From Paraescarpia echinospica (taxonomy: Eukaryota > Annelida > Polychaeta > Sabellida > Siboglinidae), in contig CM034533.1 in NCBI GenBank assembly GCA_020002185.1, forward strand, positions 72,379,579 through 72,443,578: DNA of 64,000 bases, written 5' to 3'. The notes beneath the pieces were generated by a model. It was given only the letters and a program-made list of their open reading frames with translations, made no database searches and was not told where the DNA came from. The position numbers and the translations under genes were made by a program. Shown here piece after piece: positions 55,418-64,000 of this stretch (positions are counted from its first letter, which is position 1; each line of letters begins with the position of its first letter).

Positions 55418-55425
55418 ACAAATGT
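55170..55425. repeat. CACGTA-rich tract, (GC)n and (CA)n
   Basis: Irregular CACGCTCACGTA units pass into a (GC)n run (55342-55358) and then an uninterrupted (CA)n of more than 50 bp (to 55413). Frames here are artefacts. Confidence 0.92.
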
Positions 55426-55429
55426 TAGC

Positions 55430-55968
55430 TTGATTATGATTACGTAAAGTAGCATGCATTTTGTCTTAGCATGATCAGTTTAGTAATGCGTTAACTTTGC
55501 CCCCGGGGTGGGGCAAATTGGGCATTTTGCAGAGGGTACATTTTCAGCATTGTATGACCTCGACTTATCAATTACCGGACACGAAAACGATTAAATAAAA
55601 AATGACAAAATTATACATGTGTGCACGGTATTATGAAAAATATTTAAAATACGTGGATAGTAACTATTGTGCTTGTCTGCTTAAGGTTTCTGCTTTTCAC
55701 CGGTCTCTTCTATTTACAGCATAATTCCTACAGACTAGCTCCTATGGACAATGGGTCAATGCCGTTACGAAAAGTGGTAAAACGTATTGATAGTTCTTTA
55801 TCAGATGGCTGCTGTACACTTTGTTTTAATAACAATTTCTATTTGTAAAACAATAAAAAAACCGAAATGCAAAAACCGAATATTGGAATGATGAGGTATA
55901 AACATAGCCTAATGCTCTCGTGGTCCCGCAAACACCGGGTAGGATTGCTGTTCAATGCAGCACATTAC
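55430..55968. other. No gene seen
   Basis: AT-rich DNA with no supported exon on either strand. Confidence 0.4.
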
Positions 55969-56056
55969 CGTAAGTTTTGCGCGGACCATGGTGACGTCGA
56001 CATAAATGACGTAAGTTAATGTGACGTCAGCACCAAAATCCAAGGATACGCCAAGT
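55969..56056 (-). CDS. Possible upstream exon on the same strand
   Basis: It has a good acceptor (TCCTTTGTTCCTTAG) and donor (CTTACG/GTAATG) on the minus strand. Its only open frame reads LGVSLDFGADVTLTYVIYVD then VTMVRAKLT, a beta-strand-like pattern suiting an extracellular domain. Its phase does not join directly to the exon at 54839, so at least one exon would be missing. Confidence 0.25.
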
Positions 56057-56855
56057 CTAAGGAACAAAGGAGAATAATTCAATTTAATATCAATAAGACA
56101 AGTCTTCAAATTTCTTTATGACTTGTCGTTGATTTAGACAACAAGTTCGAATTCCGATGTTCATCTTTTTTATGGGAACAGAACGTTGCCTGTATTAATT
56201 CCTTGCTTCAGCGTCTCGTAGCTCCAGACAAAGGCCTACTGGTACAGACACCCTTAACTTCATGCTACCTTTGCTAGATCTGAATTATACAGAATGTTAT
56301 TCTTTCCAAGATCTATCGTAAACTGGAACAATCTTCCACTGAGGTGGTGCAGGGCCACAAACTGAGCCATATAGGACTATCCTCGAAAATCTCCAAGTAA
56401 CAGAATGAAATGTATTTTGATATTTTTGACCACAGGTCGATTTTATGTTATGGTTAAAACCGATAATAAATCTCAATATCCATGAATAACCCACTTCACG
56501 TCTTTTGATACAAAATATCGCCGGTATTAGTAAAACTAAAGGATAATAATAATTCTATATTTGGGGTTTGTTTTCGGCTATCGGTTGACGACGGTAGGGG
56601 TCACAACTCAGTATCCCATTAATGGACTGGCACAGCATATTTCTTCACCTGTTTGCGAAACATCTGTTGAAACCAATAACTTTACTGGGATATATCAGAT
56701 TTAAACTGCACGTTCCTTCACACGATTCGATTGCGACCAATATGTTGCCACCAATAACTCTACTGATATACAAACCTAGAACGATGTGGTCCTTTATTAT
56801 TTATTTTAACTATCAACATGTTGCCACCAGTAGCTCTGTTAACACACATGTAAAA
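56057..56855. other. No firm gene
   Basis: A minus frame at 56297-56494 (GPAPPQWKIVPVYDRSWKE) is protein-like but unsupported. The rest is AT-rich. Confidence 0.35.
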
Positions 56856-56859
56856 GTTT

Positions 56860-56955
56860 TAACAAGATTTAACAAGATTGCCATCCAGAGAATTAACTCT
56901 AGATGGCAGGTGGACAAGGAAGCCCTTTGGCTTATCGAGAGTCCAACTGAAGTTG
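56860..56955 (-). mobile_element. Short 3' fragment of LINE 3 family
   Basis: The 95-bp segment from TTTAACAAGATTTAACAAGA to CTTTGGCTTATCGAGAGTCC repeats the 3' end of the LINE at 59343-60317 in the same orientation. It is a heavily 5'-truncated insertion. Confidence 0.75.
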
Positions 56956-57301
56956 AATCAATCTGTCGTACACTCTGGTCATGCTAGTGTGTGTATGTGT
57001 GTGTGTGTGTGCGCGCGCGCGTGTGGGCGTGCCTGCGTGCGAACACACCGTTGTTTGAGCAAGTTCCCTTCTGCACAGTAGAATAAATACGCGGTTCAAA
57101 TGTGGATATAATTATGAATTGGCAAGTACATTGTTGTACACAATATCTACTTTTGACTTAATTAGTCGTTCAGATTAGAGATATGTGCATCATAGTTGTC
57201 TTGATAACAAATAACTACCAAGGGAATTGGAGACGTCATCATTTAATTAATTTCACATAACGAGGTTATCACGATGGTTAAGATGACATGTCACAATAAG
57301 G

Positions 57302-57625
57302 GAGGTAAATAAATGTGAGTTCTTATATAGCGCAGTATCCAGTCTTCAGGACTGCTCAGAGCGCTTTACACTTTACTCCCTGGCAGACCTGTTCAATCGA
57401 ACACCATCTCGACATCTCTGGGAAGCATTCAGTCACGCTGCTATTAATGCGCGAAGACTATTTGTACACAAATATACACCACTGTCTATAGCCAGGTACT
57501 CATTCACACAGCTGAGTGAACTGAAGCAATGTAGAGTAAACGAACGTGCCCGAGGTTCGACACCGCCGCACAGGATTCGAACCATATCTTTCAGTCGATA
57601 GTCCCGAGCTCCAATGTGTATGGGT
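57302..57625 (-). mobile_element. SINE family 1, second copy
   Basis: Same body as 7395-7730 (TTTACACTTTACTCCCTGGC, TTAATGCGCGAAGACTATT, CACCGCCGCACAGGATTCGA). The tRNA-like head is decayed after the B box. Confidence 0.78.
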
Positions 57626-58055
57626 CAGTATAAAGTAACACGGTATCGGATATCGAATGTTTTGAAATAATATATTATCGTGAATCGTAATGAACTTTTG
57701 TGCAATAAAAACTTGTAAGGAACATTACTTTTCATTTACACAATGAAACGTGTATTATATATTTGCCGTTTGACAAACGACAGTCACACAAGAACGGTGT
57801 TGTATTCGTAGAAACATCATAACGTTGACTGTATACACATGTGTGGTGATTATCAGGCGACAGTAAGGTGGTTTGTCTTATCATAGTAAACATTGGATAT
57901 ATCCTACTTATAAAGCTAATCAAATAAGTTCACTGGGCGATCGGTGATATTACCGATACCGTGTATGAATAGACCAGCATCCTTGTATGAGTGTTGACTC
58001 GAGGTTAACAGTCGATTAGCCTCGTTATATTATATTGAACACGGGCTTTGCAACC
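57626..58055. other. Upstream region of the DNase gene
   Basis: AT-rich; no clear TATA or CpG promoter. Transcription presumably starts here, but I see nothing decisive. Confidence 0.4.
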
Positions 58056-61000
58056 ATGGCGTCCATGACCATTAGGTATTGGCCTCAACTATCAATATGT
58101 GTGATCCTCCTCACCTCGCTGTCTGTCGAGTCGTGGCAATACAGCAATTACTCTAATAAAGACTCGCTGTCCCTCGCAGCGTTCAACATACAGGTATTTG
58201 GGACATCCAAGATGAACGACCCTAAAGTCGTCGACGTCTTAGTGAAGGTAGGTTGACATAACATTTGCTGTGTGCGTATGAACCCTCCGCTGAGGCAGAA
58301 CAGTGAAACTCGAAGGAAGAGTTCCGCTCGAGGTCTCAAAGTGGGGGCGCAGTTGGGTTATTGGGAGCTTCACGGGGGTGCAGTTGGAGGTTTCTTGGGA
58401 GCCCCAAAAATGCCCCCCCCCAAAAAAAAAAATCAACTCACTGCTCCCTTTCGGGCTTGGGTCCACACCACTGGTTAGCCTCCTCTGTCTTGTTTACAAC
58501 AGCTCTCCATCTGTTTTAATCTTCTGTAATGGTCTTCTATTTTCGGCCGTTCGTTCCAGCCCTTACAAAATCTCGTTTTCCAATGTCTTTCAGTCATAGC
58601 TTTAGTCTTCCCTTTCTTTTTCTCGATCCCAGATTCTTCTGTTTCCATGCCCTCTTTGTGAGTCTCTTCTCACTCATTTTACGCACATGTCTTGTCTATC
58701 CCAATCTGTTTTCAACTATTTTCATTTTTAAGTGTTTCTTCATGCCAATCTCTACATCCAATTCCTTCATATTCCTCCTATATTCTCGGGTTACTTTGCA
58801 TTTTCTGCTAACCAAGATATTTTCTGCTACTTGTAGTTTCTCCTCCTGTCTCTTTGTCAGTTCCAGTTTTCTTAACACATACACACCGGATGATACGACA
58901 CAGGCTTCCAACCAGCGTTCGACATTACTGCGGGTTAATTAATTGAGTCTGTGGTTGTTATATAATCAGAGTTGTCCTTCCCTAGAGTCTTAGCATGTTA
59001 ACACGGGAGAGTAAGTTGTCCAGTTACTGCGATGTACACCGAGTAGACTACGCTAGAATCTTGACTGGCTACGCTGTACCAACAGGGAAGGCTTGCGCAT
59101 TCATGTCCATTCCAGCCATATGAAGGAGTTAGCAAGCGTTCGCAGCTGAATGTGAAAGCATAAAGCGCAACCACTACAAACTACTCACTACACTACAACA
59201 TTAGGCGCACCACACAGACCCATGTCACCACTACACCTACTTTCTATGCATTGTTAAGACAGATTTCTTGAATTAAATGTAGGGAAAACCAAAGAGCTTG
59301 TTCTTGGCAAATGTATGGAGAGAGAGGCAGGCAGGTCAGTAGATTTAACAAGATTTAACAAGATTGCTATCCAGATAATTAACTCTAGATGGCAGGTGGA
59401 CAAGGAAGCCCTTTGGCTTATCGAGAGTCCAACCCTTTTATCTACATATATCCAGCCCTTCTGAGGTATGTGTCGATTTTATTTTTAAACATATTCACAC
59501 TACTAGCACCCACACAATCATCAGATAATCTGTTCCATTCATTCACAGTCCTTTGTGAAAATGAGAACTTTCTCACGTCTAATTTACACTGCTCCTTTAC
59601 TAATGTAACTTCATGTCCTCTAGTCTTTCTATCTTTCTTAACTGAAAAAAACATATTTCTATCAATATTTTCATAACCATTCAATATTTTAAACACTTCT
59701 ATCTGATCTCCTCTCAATCTCCTGGTCTCTAGTGTTGTTAAACCACATTCTTTTAGGCGTTTTTCATAACTAAGATCCCTAAGTTTTGGTATCATTTTAG
59801 TCGCTCTCCTCTGTACTCTTTCTAGCATATCTATGTCCTTCTTGCGGTATGGCCTCCACGCTTGTATACAATATTCTAAATGAGACCTAACTATTGTTTT
59901 GTACAGCGGTATTATTAGTTCTTTTTCTTTATATGCTATATTTCGCCTAATCAATCCAAGGATTTTATTTCCCTTTGAAGCTGCAATTCCACACTGCTCT
60001 GAAACCTTCATGTCAGCACTAATTGTCAGCCCTAAGTCTTTTTCTTTTACAATAGTACTTAGTACAGTTCCCCCCATTGTATATTCTACATATTCGTTCC
60101 CATGTCCTGTGTGGAGGCATTTACATTTCCCAAAATTGAACAACATTTGCCACTTTTCAGACCATTTGATCAACCTGTCAAGATCATCTTGTAAATGCTG
60201 TCTATCCCCATCACTTTTAATCCTTTTAAACACTTTTGTATCATCTGCAAATTTCAACACCTTGCTAGCTATATCATCGTCCAAATCGTATATATATATT
60301 AAGAATAATATAGGTGACAGAGTGACAGACCAGATGGAGGTGGAGTTGGTGGACAGTTTCAAATACGTGGGTACTGTTATTGATATGAAACAGACTGTCA
60401 ACGAGCATACTGACATGGCGCACAAGAAATCACAGCAACGTCTCTTTTTACTTTGAAAACCCAGAAGCTTTGGGGTCAGCCCACATGTCCTTGAACTAGT
60501 GTACAGAAGTCTTGTTGAGAGTGTCTTGTCATTCAACATCATAACATGGTTTGGACATCTTACTGTCAAACAAAAGACAAAACTGGGCCGGGTTGTTAAC
60601 ATAGCTGGTAAACTCATTGGTCAGCAACAGCGACATGTGTCTACTCTGTATGACACTGCTTTGCTGGGAAATCATTTCAAATTTTCACTAATATTGCCCA
60701 TCCATTAGCATTTCAGAAACTTCCATCTGACATTCGTATTAAAGTTACTCTTGCATAAAAGAATGTATATAAGAAGTCAATGTTGTGCCTTCTGCTGCTG
60801 TTCTGTATGCAGCACTCAAGTAATGTGTCAGAAGAGCTGCGGTGTTTGGGTGTGGGTGGTGGTGGAGAGAGTATACATGTATCGTTGTAGTATGTCAGTA
60901 TCATGTCATTATTTTTTCTGCTTGTATAAAGTATTATTTACGTAATTTCTTATCACTGTATGTTTTTGACAATACATATATTGTAGTACTAGTGCCCTTC

Positions 61001-63781
61001 TCTGATGTTCTGGGATAAGCTAGGGTTTTATACTTTTTAATTCCCCTAGTATGCTCGGTAAATTTTTACAGCTAGTCAATTATTGATTTATGAAGTATGT
61101 CTACTTTTTTAAGCTACTCTACTGTGTTAGTTATATACATTTAAGCGACAACTTCACAATATGTAAACTTTGCATGCGAATGCAATCATATTGTGTGTTT
61201 GCGTGTGTTTTATTTGTTATTGACAAAGCTAATTATTTTATTATGAAATCAATGGATGAGCCTGAAGACAATTTTCTCTTTTAAAATGTATTTAGGACAG
61301 ACGATAAAGTATATTTGACTTGATTTAATGTAACGGTATTTATCTTCTCTAATTAATAATAGGCACACGCTTGTGTATGTTCACATCCAATACTTGTTAA
61401 CATTTGACGTGTGATGCGTTTAGCGAATTTAAATACTAATAACGAGTTGTTTACTACGCAGATTATTGGTCGGTACGACATTATACTTATTCAAGAAATA
61501 AGAGACAGAAGTGGCGAAGCTATATATGACTTGCTCGAAAAGCTGAACACGTGAGTAGGATCTGTGGGCTTGTATATATTGTCGTAGACCACTTGTTACG
61601 TGAAACACACCACGATGTAGGTACAACAACTGTGGATGCCTATTTTGTTGTTATCAACATTATGTTTCATAATTCAGTGATAACATTAATGATTAAAAAT
61701 GTAATATACAAGGACATATAAAACGTTAATTGCAGCTACGAAATTCCGCAGACATCAACATGTTGGCACTCTCAGCCTAGTCGTATGGCAAGGATTGGTG
61801 GCGCGACAAAGATTCAGGATACATTTAGTTTGTGTGACGTGTCAGTTATTGTTTACATTGTAAAGCATTTCATTATGCCTGTTTTTTTTTTTTTTACTGG
61901 TGCGACCATAATTAACAAGTGTTTATATTTACAATTAGGGACCCGAACTAGAAATTAAATACACACATATGGTCAAATGGCATACGCGAAACACACACAC
62001 ATACACGCACGCGCGCACGCACGCACTCACACACACACCACACACACGCACGTGTGTAGTTGTATACGTCTGCTACAGTTTTAACTACACGACAACACTA
62101 TATATATTATATATGTACGTTCACTTTCTGGTAACAACTATTATTATTACTTCAGAGTCAATGTGCACTCGCCGTATGAGATGATATTGAGCCAACGTTT
62201 GGGTCGCACGTCATCAAAGGAACAATACGCCTATTTCTTCAGGTCAGTATTAGGTACCTTTAGAAAGGCACTTTATAAAATAATACACTACTATTAATTA
62301 TTAATACAATAACACGCTGCCATTTGAGTAGCGATGATCATAACCACATCCACGTTAGGCCCTAATATTAAATTAAAATTGGGAAGGCCTGTCAAAGGCA
62401 GTGAAAGAGAAACATTCAGAAAGGCAATAAAGAGATTAAAACATATTTGGCAAATATAGATAGGAATAACTTATTGAAAAAAAACAGTGTTTCAAAATCA
62501 TTATTGAGAGATATCTGCAGAATATTCCGGTGCACCAAACTCATCACCATCGATCGCATACGGGAACTTGTAGGTTATTGCCTGTTCATGTTCCGGTCTA
62601 ACATTTGGACCTTAGCGTTTGCTTGGTCAACGTAAGTTATAGGAATAAAGTTAAGTCTAACTACCATGGTAGTATATGCAGCGAGCGTTTTTTTAAGTCC
62701 AGTGTTTGTTTAATCAGCTAAGAGAAAGAAGGGCTATGTCAACTAGAATGCAGCGGTATTTAACATGGGCGTAATTACACCCTTGTGGGTAATTTTGACA
62801 TTTCCAGGGGTAAGACAAGTACTTTAAAGTATGGATTTTTCAGCAATTAATTCATCACAACTCAGCTGTTGTAGCACACTGCATTGATTGAAGATGTATT
62901 ACAACTTAAGGATGTTTTATACTGAAAGTAAGGAGTCCTTTAAAATCGAAGAGGATCTCGTCAAGCCATGTCTAGTTGAAGCGTCGAGGTTCGTCCTTGG
63001 CGAGGAACAAGGGAGATTGGTGCAACAGAAATCACTTCAGGACACGATCATGAAAACTGGATGTCTCAGACGAGCAAAGTTACTTTTGGTTTTGGATTAC
63101 GCCGATTTAGTTGCAGAAGAATTAGCACATGAAAGGCGAATTTGACTGTCTGTTCTCTAAACAGTTTACCACGGAGTGCCACGAACCCCAGAATTATCCG
63201 TGAGTGTGAAGAGTTGGATCCAATTCCAGTGTTCTTCTCATCTATATATGGATGATCGCTGGTTATCAATGAAACAGCATTTTATCGTGTATGAATTAAG
63301 AGAAAAAATCATCGTGTTCTTGGAAGGACGAAAATATGCAAACATACACAAATATTTTCTTGTGTAAAGTACTGCTTGTCTACAGGCCAAAGTGTAGCTA
63401 ATGTTATATTTACTAATGAATTATTAAACATATCAATTATGCAACTAACTGTTCTTTCAAATATATTTTTTCTCGAGCTTGGTATTATGAAATGGATGGG
63501 TAGTTATGATTTTGTTGGCTCGCTCAAGAGGTAACAGAGCCAAAAGGTTCAATACCGCTGATTCTACATAGTGGTTTCTCCTATTCCCTTCAATACAGTT
63601 ACACATTTCTAGTGTCACTTATGTATCTTACTGCATGGATGATCACGCTAACCTTTGCTGGTGTCTTTTTATTATTACAGAATACGCAAAGTGACGGTAT
63701 TGAAAGAATACCAAACACCAGATTACGACGACGTCTTTGAAAGGCCACCTTTTGCAGTGCTATTCACAACAACCGTTCACA
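58056..63781 (+). CDS. Secreted DNase I-family endonuclease, first four exons (3' end outside window)
   Basis: Exons are 58056-58247, 61462-61550, 62156-62242 and 63681-63781, with GT-AG introns and matching phases. The start is ATG 58056 (ACCATGG context). Residues 1-28 form a signal peptide (hydrophobic core LSICVILLTSLSV). The nuclease fold then follows: LSLAAFNIQVFGTSKM (metal/catalytic Asn), GRYDIILIQEIRD (catalytic Glu), SSKEQYAYFF (second Glu) and DDVFERPPFAVLF. These match DNase I/DNase1L3 in order and spacing. The remaining part (catalytic His residues, GDFNA, SDHYP) must lie beyond 64000. The family is Ca/Mg-dependent and cleaves DNA in secretions or cell debris. Exon 4 ends at a GTAAAG donor; reading on gives a stop within a few codons. 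Intron 1 is filled with LINE fragments. Confidence 0.9.
58345..58425 (+). repeat. Fragment of the G/C-run repeat family
   Basis: GGGGGCGCAGTTGGGTTATT, GGGGTGCAGTTGGAGGTTTC and GGGAGCCCCAAAAATGCCCC resemble the interior and end of 19495-19865. A poly-C/poly-A run follows. Confidence 0.5.
58437..58930 (-). pseudogene. RTE-type LINE C-terminus
   Basis: Minus-strand frames read RKLELTKRQEEKLQVAEN, RRNMKELDVEIGMKKHLK, then in another frame RAVVNKTEEANQWCGPKPER before a stop near 58437. This block series is the well-known C-terminus of RTE-like reverse transcriptases. Frameshifts make it a relic. It lies in DNase intron 1. Confidence 0.75.
59265..59342 (+). pseudogene. LINE 4 fragment, left of nested LINE
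   Basis: The plus frame LELNVGKTKELVLGK is the palm/thumb segment of a reverse transcriptase. Its continuation is at 60318, so the LINE at 59343-60317 inserted into it. Confidence 0.65.
59343..60317 (-). pseudogene. Non-LTR LINE 3 (CR1-like), 5'-truncated, nested in LINE 4
   Basis: The minus frame (from about 60310 to 59442) has SPILFLIYIYDL, KFADDTKVFKRI, MLFNFGKCKCLHTG, YCIQAWRPYRKKDIDMLERV and a conserved C-terminus FSQRTVNEWNRLSDDCVGAS. The 3' end has the short direct repeat TTGTTAAATC. Residues upstream of 60317 in the same frame are antisense to LINE 4 and not part of this element. The long uninterrupted frame suggests recent insertion. Confidence 0.88.
60318..60700 (+). pseudogene. 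LINE 4 fragment, right of nested LINE
   Basis: The plus frame reads VELVDSFKYVGTVIDMKQTV, HKKSQQRLFLL, a stop, then ELVYRSLVESVLSFNIITWF and GRVVNIAGKLIG. It is the thumb and C-terminal part of a reverse transcriptase, with an in-frame TGA at about 60456. Confidence 0.72.
60701..61461. other. DNase intron 1, no further feature
   Basis: AT-rich sequence without recognisable repeats or exons up to the acceptor at 61461. Confidence 0.4.
61975..62052 (+). repeat. CA/CACG-rich simple repeat
   Basis: (CACA)n with GCACGC units in DNase intron 2. Confidence 0.85.
62888..63145 (+). pseudogene. Possible hAT/SCAND3-like transposase fragment
   Basis: The plus frame has ESFKIEEDLVKPCLVEASRF then VLGEEQGRLVQQKSLQDTI. 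This resembles the segment of ZBED/SCAND3-type hAT transposases in which a KPC-x-ALG-like helix precedes a conserved SLSNDT-like motif, here decayed to SLQDT. It lies in DNase intron 3. The match rests on memory of the pattern. Confidence 0.3.
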
Positions 63782-64000
63782 GTAAAGATATTTAGTTAAT
63801 CGATATCAAGGTCTTAACTTGTCAGTTGTTGTCATGTGACTTTTCTATTACATGCGATTTTATTTCAAATATCCCATTTGTATCATCAATGATTTTGTTT
63901 CTGAATATGATATATCATAACACATATGATTTGGCACTTGTATGTGTTAATAGTGTATTATACAAAACAATATTGGATGCACACAACTGATTAGATTATG

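Noticed and set aside
55033..55455. Cys/Val-rich 140-codon frame and its antisense
   Set aside because: Translation of (CA)n/(GT)n.
56297..56494. 65-codon minus frame with GPAPPQWKIVPVYD
   Set aside because: Looks domain-like but matches no family I can name and has no clear splice sites.
58035..58055. DNase start at 58035
   Set aside because: Position 58035 is TTG, not ATG; the first ATG in frame is 58056 in an ACCATGG context directly before the signal peptide.

Overview
This is a metazoan nuclear window, probably from a marine invertebrate; the sequence does not resolve the taxon. The evidence is spliced genes with GT-AG introns and animal-specific families (JAZF1, the mitochondrial ATP synthase c-subunit precursor, SEM1/DSS1, a secreted DNase I-like nuclease). 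The intervening DNA is full of LTR and non-LTR retrotransposons, tRNA-derived SINEs, foldback elements and minisatellites. I see no operons and no bacterial-type genes.

Layout. 1-1742: intergenic DNA and the 3' side of ATP5MC. 1743-6060 (minus): ATP synthase c-subunit precursor, five coding exons plus an upstream non-coding exon. About 6030-6238: a short divergent promoter. 6260-15031 (plus): JAZF1 in six exons, with SINEs, foldbacks, minisatellites and a 1.5-kb near-perfect palindrome in its introns. 15060-18712: minisatellite arrays. 20740-22475 (minus): SEM1/DSS1 in three exons.

23.1-52 kb is a transposon graveyard. A non-LTR LINE (minus) is split by a complete Ty3/gypsy element (24234-29242, 226/227-bp LTRs, GTTCC target duplication). 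Next is a pair of inverted repeats (30008-30333 and 41483-42289) enclosing an older Ty3/gypsy element (A, minus). Element A is split by a DNA-transposon-like insert with a 6-bp target duplication, and that insert contains a second Ty3/gypsy element (B, plus). A 473-bp MITE with perfect 28-bp terminal repeats sits in the right inverted repeat. Then come a SINE, a second LINE (43291-46038, minus) and a degenerate third Ty3/gypsy element (C, 48.2-51.8 kb, minus).

52-64 kb carries more SINEs and microsatellites, a possible minus-strand single-pass membrane-protein gene (53390-54839), and the first four exons of a plus-strand DNase I-family gene (58056-63781) that runs off the window. Its first intron holds RTE, CR1-like and other LINE fragments nested in one another.

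The host genes do not form one pathway. ATP5MC (mitochondrial F0 rotor), JAZF1 (nuclear zinc-finger cofactor), SEM1 (proteasome lid/TREX-2/BRCA2 partner) and the DNase are independent. Only ATP5MC and JAZF1 are arranged so that they could share a promoter. The most distinctive features are the nested transposon stack, the tRNA-like palindrome and the minisatellites with dyad-symmetric units.
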